Shown here: positions 12,290-21,602 of the stretch, piece after piece
Layout: the number at the start of each line of letters is the position of its first letter
Numbering within the stretch: position 1 is the stretch's first letter
Assembly: GCF_013393345.1 (NCBI RefSeq)
Contig: NZ_QJRF01000030.1
Coordinates: forward strand, 62,001 to 126,000
Source: Pseudomonas taiwanensis
GTDB taxonomy: Bacteria; Pseudomonadota; Gammaproteobacteria; Pseudomonadales; Pseudomonadaceae
Direction of reading: 5' to 3'
Length of the DNA: 64,000 nt
Notes under the pieces: model-generated
The model's input: the letters and a program-made list of their open reading frames with translations, nothing else
Databases searched by the model: none
What the model was told of the DNA's origin: nothing
Made by a program: the position numbers and the translations under genes

Positions 12290-12777
12290 TGAACATGAAG
12301 CGCATGCGGGGCGTTTACGTGGTGGAGTTCGCGATCATTGGCCTGTGCATGTTCGTGCTGCTGTTCGGCGTACTGGAACTGGGCCGTCTGTATTTCACTG
12401 TAAATGCATTGAACGAGGTAGTTCGACGTGGCGCGCGACTGGCTGCTGTCTGCACCGTTTCCAACGCGGATATCCGCCAGCGGGCCATCTTCACTGCGGC
12501 GGGATCGGCAGAGAGCAGTGAAAGCCCGATCATCCGAGGACTGGAAAGCACGGACCTGATCGTGACCTACCTAGATGAGGACGGCGATACGGTCAGCGCG
12601 CCGGAAACCACGGATTTTTCCGATGTTCGTTATGTGCAGGTCAGCATCACCGGTTTCAGCTTCAGGCTGTTGATTCCCGGATTTGGCGAGGGCTTCACGC
12701 TGCCGGAGTTCAGGGCCACCTTGCCCCGCGAGAGCCTTGGCTACGATGGCGCTACGGAGGAACCCACGGAATGTTGA
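12289..12777 (+). CDS. Second TadE-like pseudopilin (TadF position)
   Basis: A 162-aa protein with the same layout as the gene before it: RGVYVVEFAIIGLCMFVLLFGVLELGRLYFTVNALNEVVRRGARLA, a single N-terminal helix with the conserved Glu, then a beta-rich periplasmic domain. Two Cys residues (in AAVCTV and at the C-terminus) could form a disulphide. It is translationally coupled on both sides and corresponds to TadF of other loci by position. Confidence 0.83.
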   Translation: MNMKRMRGVYVVEFAIIGLCMFVLLFGVLELGRLYFTVNALNEVVRRGARLAAVCTVSNADIRQRAIFTAAGSAESSESPIIRGLESTDLIVTYLDEDGDTVSAPETTDFSDVRYVQVSITGFSFRLLIPGFGEGFTLPEFRATLPRESLGYDGATEEPTEC

Positions 12778-13991
12778 AGGCAAATGAATCACCCAGAGCC
12801 TCCGGAGTGCCCGACAAGCATGGGCAGCGTCTTCTGATCAGCAGTCGTGACGCCGAAGCGTTGCGCCAACTACAGGGCTCCTGCCAGCGGGTGCCGGGTC
12901 TGCTGGTCAATACCCGCCTGGTCACCAATGGGCACACTGATCCCCTGTACGGGTTGGAACAACCGCCGGATTTTTTACTCCTGCGGGTCAGCCACCTCTG
13001 GCGCGAAGAGCTTGCTGCGCTGTTGCAGCGCCCGGCCCAGGAACGTCCGCCGCTGCTGGTCTGCGGGCCCCTGAACCACCAGGAAGGCATGCGCCTGGCC
13101 ATGCAGGCGGGCGCCCGGGATTTCCTGCCGGAACCGGTTTCCGATGATGAACTACGTATCGCGCTGACGCGCATGCTGACGGAGTCGCATGCGGGCGCCT
13201 CCGGCAGCGGCAAGCTGGTTGCCGTGATGAATGCCAAGGGCGGGTCGGGCGCGACCCTGCTTGCCTGCAACCTGGCACAGCAACTCAGCAGCCAGGGTGG
13301 CAGCACGCTGCTCCTGGATCTCGACCTGCAGTTCGGCAGCGTCGCGCACTATCTGGATGTGCACCCCTCCCACAGTCATCTCGAAGTCATGCAGGAGATC
13401 GACGGGCTCGACAGCGTGGCGCTGCGAGGCTACTGCAGCCACTTCAGCACCGACCTGCATGTTCTTGGAGGACGCTCCAGCGAACTGTGCCTGGCCCAGG
13501 ACGTGCGTCTGGAACAACTCGAGGCCCTGCTGCGGTTGGCGCGCAGCACCTATGACTGGGTGGTGGTGGACCTGCCCCGGCAGATCGACCACCTCACCGG
13601 GATCACGCTGGAGCAGGCCGACCGGGTGTATGTCGTCGTCCAGCAAAGCCTGAGCCATCTCAAGGATGCCACGCGGCTGGTGCGCATCCTGCGCGACGAC
13701 CTCGGCGTGCAGGGCAATCGCCTGCACGTGGTGGTCAATCGCTACAACAAGGCTTCGCCGGTGACCCTCAAGGACATCGCCGAGGCCCTGCGTTGCGTGG
13801 ATCTGCAGAAACTGCCCAACGACTACGCCGTCGTCACTGAAAGCCAGAACACCGGTATACCCCTGGCTCTCCATGCGCCGCGAGCCCAGTTGACCCAGGC
13901 AATGCGTGAACTGAGTCAGGACCTGCTCGGCACGGAATGTGCCCGGCAAAGCCTGCTGAAACGTACCTTCGGCCGATTCTTCAGGGGGTAG
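12771..13991 (+). CDS. tadZ: TadZ/CpaE-type localisation ATPase
   Basis: The 406-aa protein has an N-terminal receiver-like domain (residues 15-140) and a C-terminal MinD/ParA-like ATPase. TadZ marks the polar site of Tad assembly. The deviant Walker A reads KGGSGATLL, starting at Lys156. The second Lys expected before Thr is Ala161, so ATP hydrolysis may be weak or absent, as known for several TadZ proteins. Later motifs are LLDLDLQFGS and VVVDLPRQ. It overlaps the previous gene by seven bases and ends three bases before tadA. Confidence 0.9.
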   Translation: MLKANESPRASGVPDKHGQRLLISSRDAEALRQLQGSCQRVPGLLVNTRLVTNGHTDPLYGLEQPPDFLLLRVSHLWREELAALLQRPAQERPPLLVCGPLNHQEGMRLAMQAGARDFLPEPVSDDELRIALTRMLTESHAGASGSGKLVAVMNAKGGSGATLLACNLAQQLSSQGGSTLLLDLDLQFGSVAHYLDVHPSHSHLEVMQEIDGLDSVALRGYCSHFSTDLHVLGGRSSELCLAQDVRLEQLEALLRLARSTYDWVVVDLPRQIDHLTGITLEQADRVYVVVQQSLSHLKDATRLVRILRDDLGVQGNRLHVVVNRYNKASPVTLKDIAEALRCVDLQKLPNDYAVVTESQNTGIPLALHAPRAQLTQAMRELSQDLLGTECARQSLLKRTFGRFFRG

Positions 13992-13994
13992 ATC

Positions 13995-15422
13995 ATGCTT
14001 AGCGAATTCCGCAACCGGCTGCGCCAGCCGGCCGCCAAGAAGGCTAGCGCCAATTACCCGGAGGCGGGAGACGACGCGGTCGATTCCGGTCTGATGGCCT
14101 GGGAAGTCTGTGTGCCGGATACCCCCTACGAGACCCGGACCCATCTCAATCCGGTGGAGGCCGAGTGTCGGGAGCGAACCTACCAGCAATTGCTCAAGGT
14201 AATGGATCTGTCACTGCTGGACACCCTCGAAGCGGCTGAAGCGTCCAGGCAGATCCGTGATATCTGCCTGCGCCTGCTGGATGAGCACTCGGCACCCGTC
14301 AGTACGGGCGTCCGCCAACTGATCATCAAGCAGATCACCGACGAAGTACTGGGGTTGGGGCCACTGGAGCCGCTGCTCGCCGACCACAGCGTGTCCGACA
14401 TCCTGGTCAATGGCCATGCCTCGGTCTACGTCGAGCGTCACGGCAAGCTGCAACGTACCGATGTGCGCTTTCGCGACGACCAGCATCTGCTGAACATCAT
14501 CGATCGCATCGTCTCCAGCCTCGGCCGGCGCATCGATGAATCTTCGCCGCTGGTGGACGCGCGGCTGAAAGACGGCTCGCGGGTCAATGCGATCATCCCG
14601 CCGCTGGCCATCGATGGCCCCAGCCTGTCCATTCGCCGTTTCGCCGTAGATCTGCTCAGTTCAGAAAGCCTGGTCCAGATGGGCACCTTGACCCCGGCCA
14701 TTGCGCTGGTGCTCAAGGCGATCGTGCGCGGACGCCTGAACGTACTGGTCTCCGGTGGCACTGGCACCGGTAAGACAACCATGCTCAATGTGTTGTCCAG
14801 CTTCATTCCGCACAACGAGCGCATCGTCACCATCGAAGACTCGGCCGAACTGCAATTGCAGCAACCCCATGTGGTGCGCCTGGAAACCCGACCGGCGAAT
14901 ATCGAAGGGCGCGGTGAGGTGAACCAGCGCGAACTGGTGCGCAACAGCCTGCGCATGCGCCCGGACCGCATTGTCATTGGCGAGGTGCGTGGCACCGAGG
15001 CCCTAGACATGCTGACGGCGATGAACACTGGCCACGACGGCTCGCTCACCACCATTCACGCCAACACCCCGCGCGATGCCCTCGGCAGGATCGAGAACAT
15101 GGTGTCCATGACCGGTGCCACCTTCCCGATCAAGGCGCTGCGCCAGCAGATCGCCTCGGCCATCGACGTGGTGATCCAGCTGGAGCGTCAGGAAGACGGC
15201 AAACGGCGTTTGGTGAGCGTTCAGGAAATCAATGGCATGGAGGGCGACATCATCACCATGACCGAGATATTCGGTTTCGACCGGCGCGGTATCGGCGAAC
15301 ACGGTGAAGTCATGGGCGAGTTCCGCCCCAGCGGAATGGTGCCGTCCTTCAGGGATGTACTGGCCAAGCGCGGTATCGAGCTGCCGCTGAGCCTGTTCCG
15401 CCCCGAATGGATGGAGGGCTAG
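13995..15422 (+). CDS. tadA: Tad pilus assembly ATPase TadA/CpaF
   Basis: This 475-aa cytoplasmic secretion ATPase powers Flp pilus extension. Walker [11 protein letters not shown] covers residues 253-262, with Lys260. The Asp box ([12 protein letters not shown]), Walker B ([16 protein letters not shown]) and His box ([18 protein letters not shown]) follow in order. The N-terminal region has [17 protein letters not shown]. It sits directly before tadB and tadC, its membrane partners. Confidence 0.95.
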   Translation: MLSEFRNRLRQPAAKKASANYPEAGDDAVDSGLMAWEVCVPDTPYETRTHLNPVEAECRERTYQQLLKVMDLSLLDTLEAAEASRQIRDICLRLLDEHSAPVSTGVRQLIIKQITDEVLGLGPLEPLLADHSVSDILVNGHASVYVERHGKLQRTDVRFRDDQHLLNIIDRIVSSLGRRIDESSPLVDARLKDGSRVNAIIPPLAIDGPSLSIRRFAVDLLSSESLVQMGTLTPAIALVLKAIVRGRLNVLVSGGTGTGKTTMLNVLSSFIPHNERIVTIEDSAELQLQQPHVVRLETRPANIEGRGEVNQRELVRNSLRMRPDRIVIGEVRGTEALDMLTAMNTGHDGSLTTIHANTPRDALGRIENMVSMTGATFPIKALRQQIASAIDVVIQLERQEDGKRRLVSVQEINGMEGDIITMTEIFGFDRRGIGEHGEVMGEFRPSGMVPSFRDVLAKRGIELPLSLFRPEWMEG

Positions 15423-15427
15423 CGATC

Positions 15428-16414
15428 ATGGGTCAGATTCCCTCCGAGTTTTTCCTGGCGTTCCTCGGCATGGTGTTCGTCGCCGTGTTCCTCCTCAGCC
15501 AGGGGCTGGTGGTTCCTGCGTTTGGCGAAGCGAGCAAGGTACGCAAGCGCATCCGTGCGCGACTCGACGTGCTGGAGCATGCCAGCAACCTGCCGAACAT
15601 GCAGACGGTGCTGCGACAGAAATACCTCAAGCGCCTTTCGCCCCTGGAGGCCAGCCTGGAACAGCTCCCGCTGATGGAGCGACTGGCGCAGATGATCGAG
15701 CAGGCTGGACATGAATATCGTGCCTACCGGGTGCTCTGGCTCTGCCTGATCCTTGCAGTGGCCGTCGGTTTCGGAGTCTGGGTGCTGTTCCAGCTGTGGT
15801 GGCTGGTGTTGATCCTGGCTGCCCTGGTGTTCTGGTTGCCGATCCTGAAGATCGCCCGCGACCGGAATGCGCGTTTCGCAGCCTTCGAGGAAGGGCTTCC
15901 GGATGCGCTGGACGCCATGTGTCGTGCTTTGCGCGCAGGTCATCCGTTCGCCGAGACCCTCCGCCTTGTGGCGGAGGAGCACAAGGGACCGGTGGCCTTC
16001 GAATTCGGCATGACGTTCGCTGATATCAACTTCGGCAACGATGTGCGCCGAGCCATGCTCGGCCTGTTGGAGCGTATGCCGAGCATGACGGTGATGATGC
16101 TGGTGACTTCCGTGCTGATCCAGCGAGAGTCAGGGGGCAACCTGACCGAAGTGCTGGAACGCCTCAGCAGCCTGATACGTGGGCGTTTCAAGTTCCAGCG
16201 CAAGGTCAGGACGCTGTCGGCCGAGGGGCGCATGTCGGCCTGGGTGCTGGTCGCCATACCCTTCGTGCTGTGCGCCGCGATGATGCTGACCAGCCCGCAG
16301 TACATGCCGATGCTGATCAAGGAACCAATTGGGCAGAGGCTCGCCATGGCAGCTTTCGTGGCCATGATCCTGGGAATTTTCTGGATTCGCCGGATCATCC
16401 GCATCCAGGTCTGA
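15428..16414 (+). CDS. tadB: Tad inner-membrane platform protein TadB
   Basis: A 328-aa polytopic membrane protein with a GspF/T2SSF domain (AFEEGLPDALDAMCRALRAGHPFAETLRLVAEE). Membrane helices lie near the N-terminus, in the middle (two close together at about 100-145) and at the C-terminus. ATG 15428 is chosen over ATG 15407 because GGAGGG lies nine bases before it and the earlier start would overlap tadA. With TadC it forms the platform on which TadA acts. Confidence 0.92.
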   Translation: MGQIPSEFFLAFLGMVFVAVFLLSQGLVVPAFGEASKVRKRIRARLDVLEHASNLPNMQTVLRQKYLKRLSPLEASLEQLPLMERLAQMIEQAGHEYRAYRVLWLCLILAVAVGFGVWVLFQLWWLVLILAALVFWLPILKIARDRNARFAAFEEGLPDALDAMCRALRAGHPFAETLRLVAEEHKGPVAFEFGMTFADINFGNDVRRAMLGLLERMPSMTVMMLVTSVLIQRESGGNLTEVLERLSSLIRGRFKFQRKVRTLSAEGRMSAWVLVAIPFVLCAAMMLTSPQYMPMLIKEPIGQRLAMAAFVAMILGIFWIRRIIRIQV

Positions 16415-16440
16415 GTCGCGCCAGCGTGGAGGAGTGAGTC

Positions 16441-17409
16441 ATGGACTATCTGCTTGGACTGATCAACGGCGCAGTGGGTGACGAGCAGATCGCGCGTCTG
16501 ATCTTTCTTTCCGCCGTCGCCTTGAGTGCGATTCTTGCTGTGATCACCCTCGGCCTCGTGGCATTCGGCCTGCAGAGCCCGGTGCAGCGGCGCCTGGCGC
16601 TGATCAAACGTGGCTACGGCGCTTCCGCTCCGGGGGAGCGCCCGGTGGGAAATCTCCAGTTGCTGCTGGAGCGGGTGGGGCAGCGCCTTACTCCCGACGA
16701 GGAGCGCAAGGCGTCCGAAACCCGGATGCTGCTGATGCATGCGGGCTATCGCTCGGCATCGACAGTACAAGTCTACTGGGCCGTTCGCCTGCTGCTGCCG
16801 TTGCTGCTGCTGGCCATGGTCGTGCTCGCACTGCCTCTCATGCCGAAGTTGACGATGACCTTGGGCCTGTTGTTGGCAGGCACGGCTGCGGGATTGGGGT
16901 GGGTGGCGCCGGCGATCTACGTCGATAAGCGCAAGGAGGCGCGCATGGGGCGCCTGCGCGCGGCATTCCCCGACGCATTGGACCTGATGGTCGTCTGCGT
17001 CGAGTCCGGCTTGGCGCTGCCCCAGGCCATCGAGCGAGTGGCCGAGGAAATGGCTGTGAGCCAGTCCGAACTGGCGGAAGAGTTGGCACTGGTGAACGCC
17101 GAGGTGCGTGCCGGCATCCCCGTCGGCCAGGCCCTGAAGAATCTGGCCGATCGTACCGGGCTGGAGGATCTGCGCGGCCTGGTGAGCCTGTTGTCACAAA
17201 GCATCCGCTTCGGTACCAGCGTCGCCGACACCCTGCGCATCTACGCCGAAGAGTTTCGCGACCGGCGTACCCAGGCAGCCGAGGAGCGGGCCGCCAAAAT
17301 CGGGACCAAACTGGTCTTCCCGCTAATCTTCTGCCTATGGCCAAGCTTCTTCCTGGTGGCCATCGGCCCCGCAATCATTGGGGTTCTCAAAGCGTTCGGG
17401 AAGCTATGA
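16441..17409 (+). CDS. tadC: Tad inner-membrane platform protein TadC
   Basis: A 322-aa paralogue of TadB with the same GspF-like region (AAFPDALDLMVVCVESGLALPQAIERVAEEM) and membrane helices at the N-terminus, the middle and the C-terminus (LVFPLIFCLWPSFFLVAIGPAII). It begins after GGAGGAG and ends one base before tadD. Confidence 0.92.
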   Translation: MDYLLGLINGAVGDEQIARLIFLSAVALSAILAVITLGLVAFGLQSPVQRRLALIKRGYGASAPGERPVGNLQLLLERVGQRLTPDEERKASETRMLLMHAGYRSASTVQVYWAVRLLLPLLLLAMVVLALPLMPKLTMTLGLLLAGTAAGLGWVAPAIYVDKRKEARMGRLRAAFPDALDLMVVCVESGLALPQAIERVAEEMAVSQSELAEELALVNAEVRAGIPVGQALKNLADRTGLEDLRGLVSLLSQSIRFGTSVADTLRIYAEEFRDRRTQAAEERAAKIGTKLVFPLIFCLWPSFFLVAIGPAIIGVLKAFGKL

Positions 17410-17410
17410 C

Positions 17411-18457
17411 ATGAACAGAGCCAGTCTGCTGATGGCCATGATGGCCGTGTTGTCGGGATGTCAGAACATGGGACCTGAGAGGGCCGGCGGGATCCAGTCC
17501 GTCTATCGGGGCGACAACTCCGTGCTTTACCAGGTGCAGAGCCAGGTGGACTCACCGGACCAGGCCATGTTGATGGCGGCCCGCTCCTACCAGGCCGGCG
17601 ACCTGGATCAGGCACTGTTCCAGTACCTTCGCGCCATCGAACTGGACCCGAAGCGCTATGAGGCTTTGGTCTGGGTTGGCCGTATCCACCGAGAACGAGG
17701 CAATACCCAACTGGCCGAGATGGCCTTCACGGATGTCTTGAACAGCGACCCGAACAACCGGGATGCATTGGGCGAAATGGGGCTGTTGAGCCTTGGCCTC
17801 CGCGATCATCAGAAGGCCGAGGAATTCCTGCTTCGGGCGGTAGGGGAAGACCAGCGCCGGTTGGGTAGCTCGCCCACGGTAAGCTTCACCGATGCCGCCA
17901 AGCTCAAGGTCGACAGCAAGTCCCCGGTGCGTGTGTACAACGGCCTGGGGGTGCTGGCCGATCTGCGCGAGGATTTCGCCGTGGCGGAAGGTTTCTACCG
18001 CCTGGCCATGCGCATCGAGCCGCGCTCACCCATGGTGCAGAACAGTCTTGGCTACTCCTATTACCTGGCCGGGCATTGGGATCAGGCCGAGCGGGCTTAC
18101 AAGCAAGGCATCAGTTACGAGCCGGCCTACCATCCGTTATGGCGCAACTATGGCCTGTTGCTGGCGCGGGCGGGGCGTTACGAGGAAGCGATATCGGCCT
18201 TCGAGCAAGTGGAGAAGCGTGCCGAGGCGAGCAACGACGTTGGCTATATCTGTCTGGTCGAGGGCAAGCTGGATGAAGCGGAGCAGTTCTTCCGCAGTGC
18301 GATCGATCAATCGCCGGCGCACTACGAAACGGCTTGGGACAATCTCAACAGGGTCCAGCAGGTTCGACGCCTGCGCGGGATGAGTGGCGGCACATCGGTA
18401 GGGGAGCCGGTGGCAGTGATTCCGGGAGCGGAGGTGCGTCCGGTCGCGTTGCCATAG
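17411..18457 (+). CDS. tadD: TPR lipoprotein TadD
   Basis: A 348-aa protein with a lipoprotein signal (MAMMAVLSGC, lipobox LSGC) followed by tetratricopeptide repeats over about residues 55-325. TadD is thought to act as the pilotin for the RcpA secretin. ATG 17411 is chosen; the earlier in-frame codons lie within tadC. It is the last gene of the Tad operon and is followed by a strong hairpin terminator. Confidence 0.9.
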   Translation: MNRASLLMAMMAVLSGCQNMGPERAGGIQSVYRGDNSVLYQVQSQVDSPDQAMLMAARSYQAGDLDQALFQYLRAIELDPKRYEALVWVGRIHRERGNTQLAEMAFTDVLNSDPNNRDALGEMGLLSLGLRDHQKAEEFLLRAVGEDQRRLGSSPTVSFTDAAKLKVDSKSPVRVYNGLGVLADLREDFAVAEGFYRLAMRIEPRSPMVQNSLGYSYYLAGHWDQAERAYKQGISYEPAYHPLWRNYGLLLARAGRYEEAISAFEQVEKRAEASNDVGYICLVEGKLDEAEQFFRSAIDQSPAHYETAWDNLNRVQQVRRLRGMSGGTSVGEPVAVIPGAEVRPVALP

Positions 18458-18472
18458 ACCGGAAAAAGATGG

Positions 18473-18501
18473 AAAGGGGCAGGCCTTGGGCCTGCCCCTT
18501 T
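18473..18501. terminator. Bidirectional terminator between tadD and the HU-like gene
   Basis: AAAGGGGCAGGCC pairs with GGCCTGCCCCTTT, a perfect 13-base stem with a TTG loop and T- and A-rich flanks. It can stop transcription from both convergent genes. Confidence 0.88.
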
Positions 18502-18505
18502 TGCA

Positions 18506-18787
18506 TTACTTGTTGACCGCGTCGGTCAGGGCCTTGGCCGGAACGAACTTGACCACTTTCTTCGCGGCGATCTCGATGGTCTTGCCGGTCTGCGGGTTGC
18601 GGCCGGTACGGGCAGGACGGTCGCCTACCTTCAGCTTGCCGATCCCCGGCAGGGTGATCTCATCGCTGTTCTCCAGGGAATCGCTGACGATCTCGCTGAG
18701 CTGGTCCAGCATGGCGCGTACGGCGGCCTTGGTGGTGTCGGTGGCTTCTGCGATGTCAGAGATCAGCTGGTCTTTGGTGAGTGCCAT
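18506..18787 (-). CDS. HU-family nucleoid DNA-binding protein
   Basis: The 93-aa protein is a full-length HU/IHF-type protein: dimerising helices at the N-terminus, then the beta-arm signature RPARTGRNPQTGKTIEI with the intercalating Pro and KKVVKF. It binds and bends DNA. The N-terminus (MALTKDQLISDIAEA) differs from the main HupA/HupB type, so this is probably one of the extra HU paralogues of pseudomonads. ATG 18787 is chosen over upstream in-frame codons because GGAGC lies well placed before it. Confidence 0.92.
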   Translation of the reverse strand: MALTKDQLISDIAEATDTTKAAVRAMLDQLSEIVSDSLENSDEITLPGIGKLKVGDRPARTGRNPQTGKTIEIAAKKVVKFVPAKALTDAVNK

Positions 18788-19128
18788 GGTGTTGCTCCAT
18801 TCAATAAGTGTCTGGCTTGTGGCCTTGCCGGTCGCGCCGGCCCTGATGAGACCAGCGGAGCGACTGGAAGTGCGGCATGGGGTGTAGATGCGAACCGCGA
18901 CCGCTGGGGAAGCTAGCACAAAAGAATTGCCGAGCCTGTGCGTAAACCCCGTCTTTGCGTCGATTTGACGCAACCTGTCGTCGGTCATGGCAGCCGACGA
19001 CAGGACGTCACCGGATGTCCAGAGCCGGCGTCTACGCATCTCGAAGTCCGCAGCATCGCGTGTGGGCCCTGAATTCCCTTGAACGACTACGCTTGGCCTA
19101 GAGATGCCAAGCGCTAAGGAGAGCCGCC
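18788..19128. other. Divergent intergenic region between the HU-like gene and the chemoreceptor
   Basis: These 341 bases contain no credible gene. They carry two abutting perfect inverted repeats (18955-18973 and 18974-19004) and presumably the promoters of both genes, which I could not place with confidence. Confidence 0.6.
18955..19004. repeat. Two abutting perfect inverted repeats
   Basis: TTGCGTC and GACGCAA (7 bp, 5-base spacer) occupy 18955-18973. Directly next, CCTGTCGTCGG and CCGACGACAGG (11 bp, 9-base spacer) occupy 18974-19004. Neither is followed by a T-run. They could be operators or the folded core of a small transcript. Confidence 0.6.
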
Positions 19129-20763
19129 ATGCTACGTGCCTTCGCCGATCTGGGTTTCCGTTGGAAAGTCGCTTTGCCGATCCTGGTGCTGGCGCTGCTC
19201 ATGGTGCTGGTGGGCGGCCTCGGTATGCAGGGGATCGGCCAGGCTGCCGACTCCAGCAAGCAACTGACCAACCGTTACCTGCCTGCCATCAGCCTGCTGC
19301 TCAACGCCGACCGTGACCTCTACCAGGCTTTCATCGCCGAGCGCAGCCTGCTGGATGAAGCCGCCGGCGAGCACGTACAGGCACTCAAGGCAGCCCATGC
19401 AGAAAATCTGCAACAGGCTTACGACCGGGTGCACAAGTACGCAGCGATGGACGGGGACGCCGAGGCCCAGCAACTGGTGGCCCAGTTCGACCGGGGTTTT
19501 GTCCAGTGGAAAGCGACCTCGCTGCAGGTGGTGAACCTGTCGACCCAGGACCCGGCTGCGGCCAGCGCCCTCAGTTTCGGTGACAGCGAGCGCCAGTTCG
19601 AGGCCATGCGCGATGCCATCGACAAGCTTGGCGAACTGGAAGACAACGCCGCCAATGCCGAAGGGCAGGCGGCCATCGCGCTGGGGGATGCCCGTACCTG
19701 GCAGCAGGGGCTGGCTATCGCCATCGGCCTGGCCCTGTGCGTGGTGCTGGTCATCGGCTTCCCGCTATTGGTGACCCGGCCGTTGCACAACCTGTTGGAG
19801 CGCATTGAGCAGATCGCCGACGGCGACGGCGACCTGCGGGTGCGCCTGGATGTGTCGTCGAGGGACGAACTTGGCAAGCTCAGTCATGCCTTCAATCGCT
19901 TCCTCGACAAGCTTCAACCGCTGATCCGTGAGGTGAGCCGGGTAACCGGGGAAGTCGCCGATTCCGCGCGCAGCCTTGCCGGGCTCGCGGCGGCCAACGA
20001 CCGCCTGATCAGCAGCGAGCATGCTGCCGTGGATCAGGTCAGCACCGCCGCCACCGAAATGAGCGCGGCTGTCCACGAAGTGGCACGCAATGCCCAGAAC
20101 GCAGCGGACGCGGCGCGATTCGCCGAGGAGCAGTCCCGGGAAGGGGCGCAAGTGGTTGGGGCGACTGTCGCCGTCATTCGTCAGTTGGCCGTGGAGGTGG
20201 AAAACGCCTCTACCACCATCGGCACCCTGGAGCAGGAAACCGCCAACATCGGTGCCGTACTCGCGGTGATCAAGGGCATCGCCGACCAGACCAATCTGCT
20301 CGCACTGAACGCCGCCATCGAAGCCGCGCGGGCCGGCGAGCAGGGCAGGGGATTTGCCGTGGTCGCGGACGAGGTACGCGCCCTGGCGGCCCGGACCCAG
20401 GATTCCACCAAGGACATCCAGCTGATGATCGAGCGACTGCAGGCTGGCGTGCAGGAAGCGGTCAAGGCCATGCGCACGGGCAGCCTGAAAGCGCGGGACA
20501 GCGTGGAGCGCGCGGCGGGTGTCGACCAGGCCCTGACCGACACGGGCGACTCGGTGCAGCGAATCAACGACATGGCGGCGCAGATCGCCACTGCCTGCGA
20601 AGAACAGAGCAGCGTCACCGAGGAAATCGCGCGCAATATCAGCGATATCCGCGATCTCTCCAACGAGGCGGCGCAGACGTCGGAACAGAGCACCCAGGCC
20701 AGTCAGCACCTTTCCCAGCTTTCCAGCGGCTTGGCCCAACTGGTGGGGCGCTTCCGGGTCTGA
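19129..20763 (+). CDS. Methyl-accepting chemotaxis protein
   Basis: A 544-aa chemoreceptor. Membrane helix 1 is at about residues 12-32 and helix 2 at about 188-212. Between them is a roughly 155-residue, mostly helical periplasmic sensor of four-helix-bundle type. A HAMP domain follows ([24 protein letters not shown]), then the cytoplasmic signalling hairpin with the tip [20 protein letters not shown] near residue 390. There is no C-terminal methylation-enzyme tether pentapeptide. The ligand cannot be read from the sequence. It stands alone with no che genes nearby. Confidence 0.92.
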   Translation: MLRAFADLGFRWKVALPILVLALLMVLVGGLGMQGIGQAADSSKQLTNRYLPAISLLLNADRDLYQAFIAERSLLDEAAGEHVQALKAAHAENLQQAYDRVHKYAAMDGDAEAQQLVAQFDRGFVQWKATSLQVVNLSTQDPAAASALSFGDSERQFEAMRDAIDKLGELEDNAANAEGQAAIALGDARTWQQGLAIAIGLALCVVLVIGFPLLVTRPLHNLLERIEQIADGDGDLRVRLDVSSRDELGKLSHAFNRFLDKLQPLIREVSRVTGEVADSARSLAGLAAANDRLISSEHAAVDQVSTAATEMSAAVHEVARNAQNAADAARFAEEQSREGAQVVGATVAVIRQLAVEVENASTTIGTLEQETANIGAVLAVIKGIADQTNLLALNAAIEAARAGEQGRGFAVVADEVRALAARTQDSTKDIQLMIERLQAGVQEAVKAMRTGSLKARDSVERAAGVDQALTDTGDSVQRINDMAAQIATACEEQSSVTEEIARNISDIRDLSNEAAQTSEQSTQASQHLSQLSSGLAQLVGRFRV

Positions 20764-20783
20764 TTCGCAAGTGCTTGTAAGGA

Positions 20784-20800
20784 AACCGGTTTTACCGGTT
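20784..20800. other. Short hairpin after the chemoreceptor gene
   Basis: AACCGGT and ACCGGTT form a seven-base stem with a TTT loop, 20 bases after the stop. No T-run follows, so it is at best a weak terminator. It abuts the -35 box proposed for ffs. Confidence 0.4.
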
Positions 20801-20826
20801 GTAAGTTGGCGAAGAGCCGGTACAAT
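20799..20826 (+). promoter_or_regulatory. Sigma-70 promoter of the 4.5S RNA gene
   Basis: TTGTAA (20799-20804), a 16-base spacer and TACAAT (20821-20826) lie just before the RNA. The expected start is near 20833, so the transcript would begin with a leader hairpin (GCTCGCC/GGCGAGC, 20833-20851) that is removed on processing. Confidence 0.65.
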
Positions 20827-20859
20827 GGCGCGGCTCGCCGATCTGGCGAGCTGCGTGAT

Positions 20860-20969
20860 GGTGGCCCTGCCGGTCCCCCCGCAACGATCAGCCGTGAACC
20901 CGGTCAGGCCCGGAAGGGAGCAGCCGCAGCGGTGAAATCGTGTGCCGGGGTGTGGCTGGTGGGGTCACC
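20860..20969 (+). ncRNA. ffs: Signal recognition particle 4.5S RNA
   Basis: The RNA part of the bacterial SRP, which with Ffh targets membrane proteins. The conserved apical domain is present: GGTCAGGCCCGGAAGGGAGC with the GGAAG tetraloop and the AGCAGCC internal loop, then GTGTGCCGGGGTGT. The ends GGTGGCCC and GGGTCACC pair to close the long hairpin. The exact ends are set by this pairing and could be off by a few bases. Its position upstream of dnaX matches Pseudomonas. Confidence 0.93.
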
Positions 20970-20979
20970 TCCAATTCCT

Positions 20980-21002
20980 AAGTCTTTAATTCTAAAAGAC
21001 TT
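20980..21002 (+). terminator. Weak hairpin after the 4.5S RNA
   Basis: AAGTCTTT and AAAGACTT form an AT-rich eight-base stem with a seven-base loop, followed by TCC rather than a T-run. It may end ffs transcription, with low confidence. Confidence 0.4.
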
Positions 21003-21227
21003 TCCTCGTCGAAAAATCCAAGAGTGGAACAGTGTAGTGGTACACCTGATTGGTGCGCCGCGCGAAGCATCGTGCCCGTTCGCCCTACATTCGGTTTAAT
21101 CACCCGGCTTTTATCCCCCTCCGGCGGACATCTGACGTAGTGCCGTTCCTCATGACAGCATCGGCGTCTGTCGAATACCCGGCTGACCTAAACTCATGTA
21201 TGGCCTGCTCGAATGGGGGCGGTCGAT

Positions 21228-21572
21228 ATGAGCATTTCAAGAACGTTCGTGGCGCTACTTGCGGTTTTGCTTTACTCGGGAGCGACATACGGCTTGGGCT
21301 GCAACCACACATTCGATCTTGAAATGAGGACTCGCATGTGTGCCTTGGAGCTTGAGAACGAGTGGAGGGCAAAACTGAAGCCCGACGATTCGTGTGCGAG
21401 GCTGATGGCTGAAGCCAGAAAGTTTGTCTCCAACTTTGAAAGAGGGGAAATACAGGTCAATGAGGGTTGTACGGCAGAGGCGTTGATAAAGGCCGCGGAT
21501 GACGCGACTGCGACGATCGCCAAGGCCCGAGAAAAGGGCTGGACAACGCTTGAGGACTATTTGAATTACTAG
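21228..21572 (+). CDS. Small secreted protein of unknown function
   Basis: A 114-aa product. It starts with a clear signal peptide (SRTFVALLAVLLYSGATYG, cleavage expected near LGC), followed by a charged, mostly helical mature part with four Cys residues that could form disulphides. No family is recognised. ATG 21228 is preferred to ATG 21213 because GGGGGCGG lies before it. Base composition is lower in GC than the neighbours, which suggests recent acquisition. It stands alone between ffs and the minus-strand binding protein. Confidence 0.65.
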   Translation: MSISRTFVALLAVLLYSGATYGLGCNHTFDLEMRTRMCALELENEWRAKLKPDDSCARLMAEARKFVSNFERGEIQVNEGCTAEALIKAADDATATIAKAREKGWTTLEDYLNY

Positions 21573-21602
21573 GGGCGGGAATCATTTTTCAGTGGCGCAT
21601 CC

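Noticed and set aside
20784-20800. Terminator of the chemoreceptor gene
   Set aside because: The hairpin is good but no T-run follows and it abuts the ffs promoter; it is listed only as a hairpin.
21050-21322. ORF of 90 codons between ffs and the small secreted protein gene
   Set aside because: It overlaps the better supported signal-peptide gene in another frame and has no coding signal.
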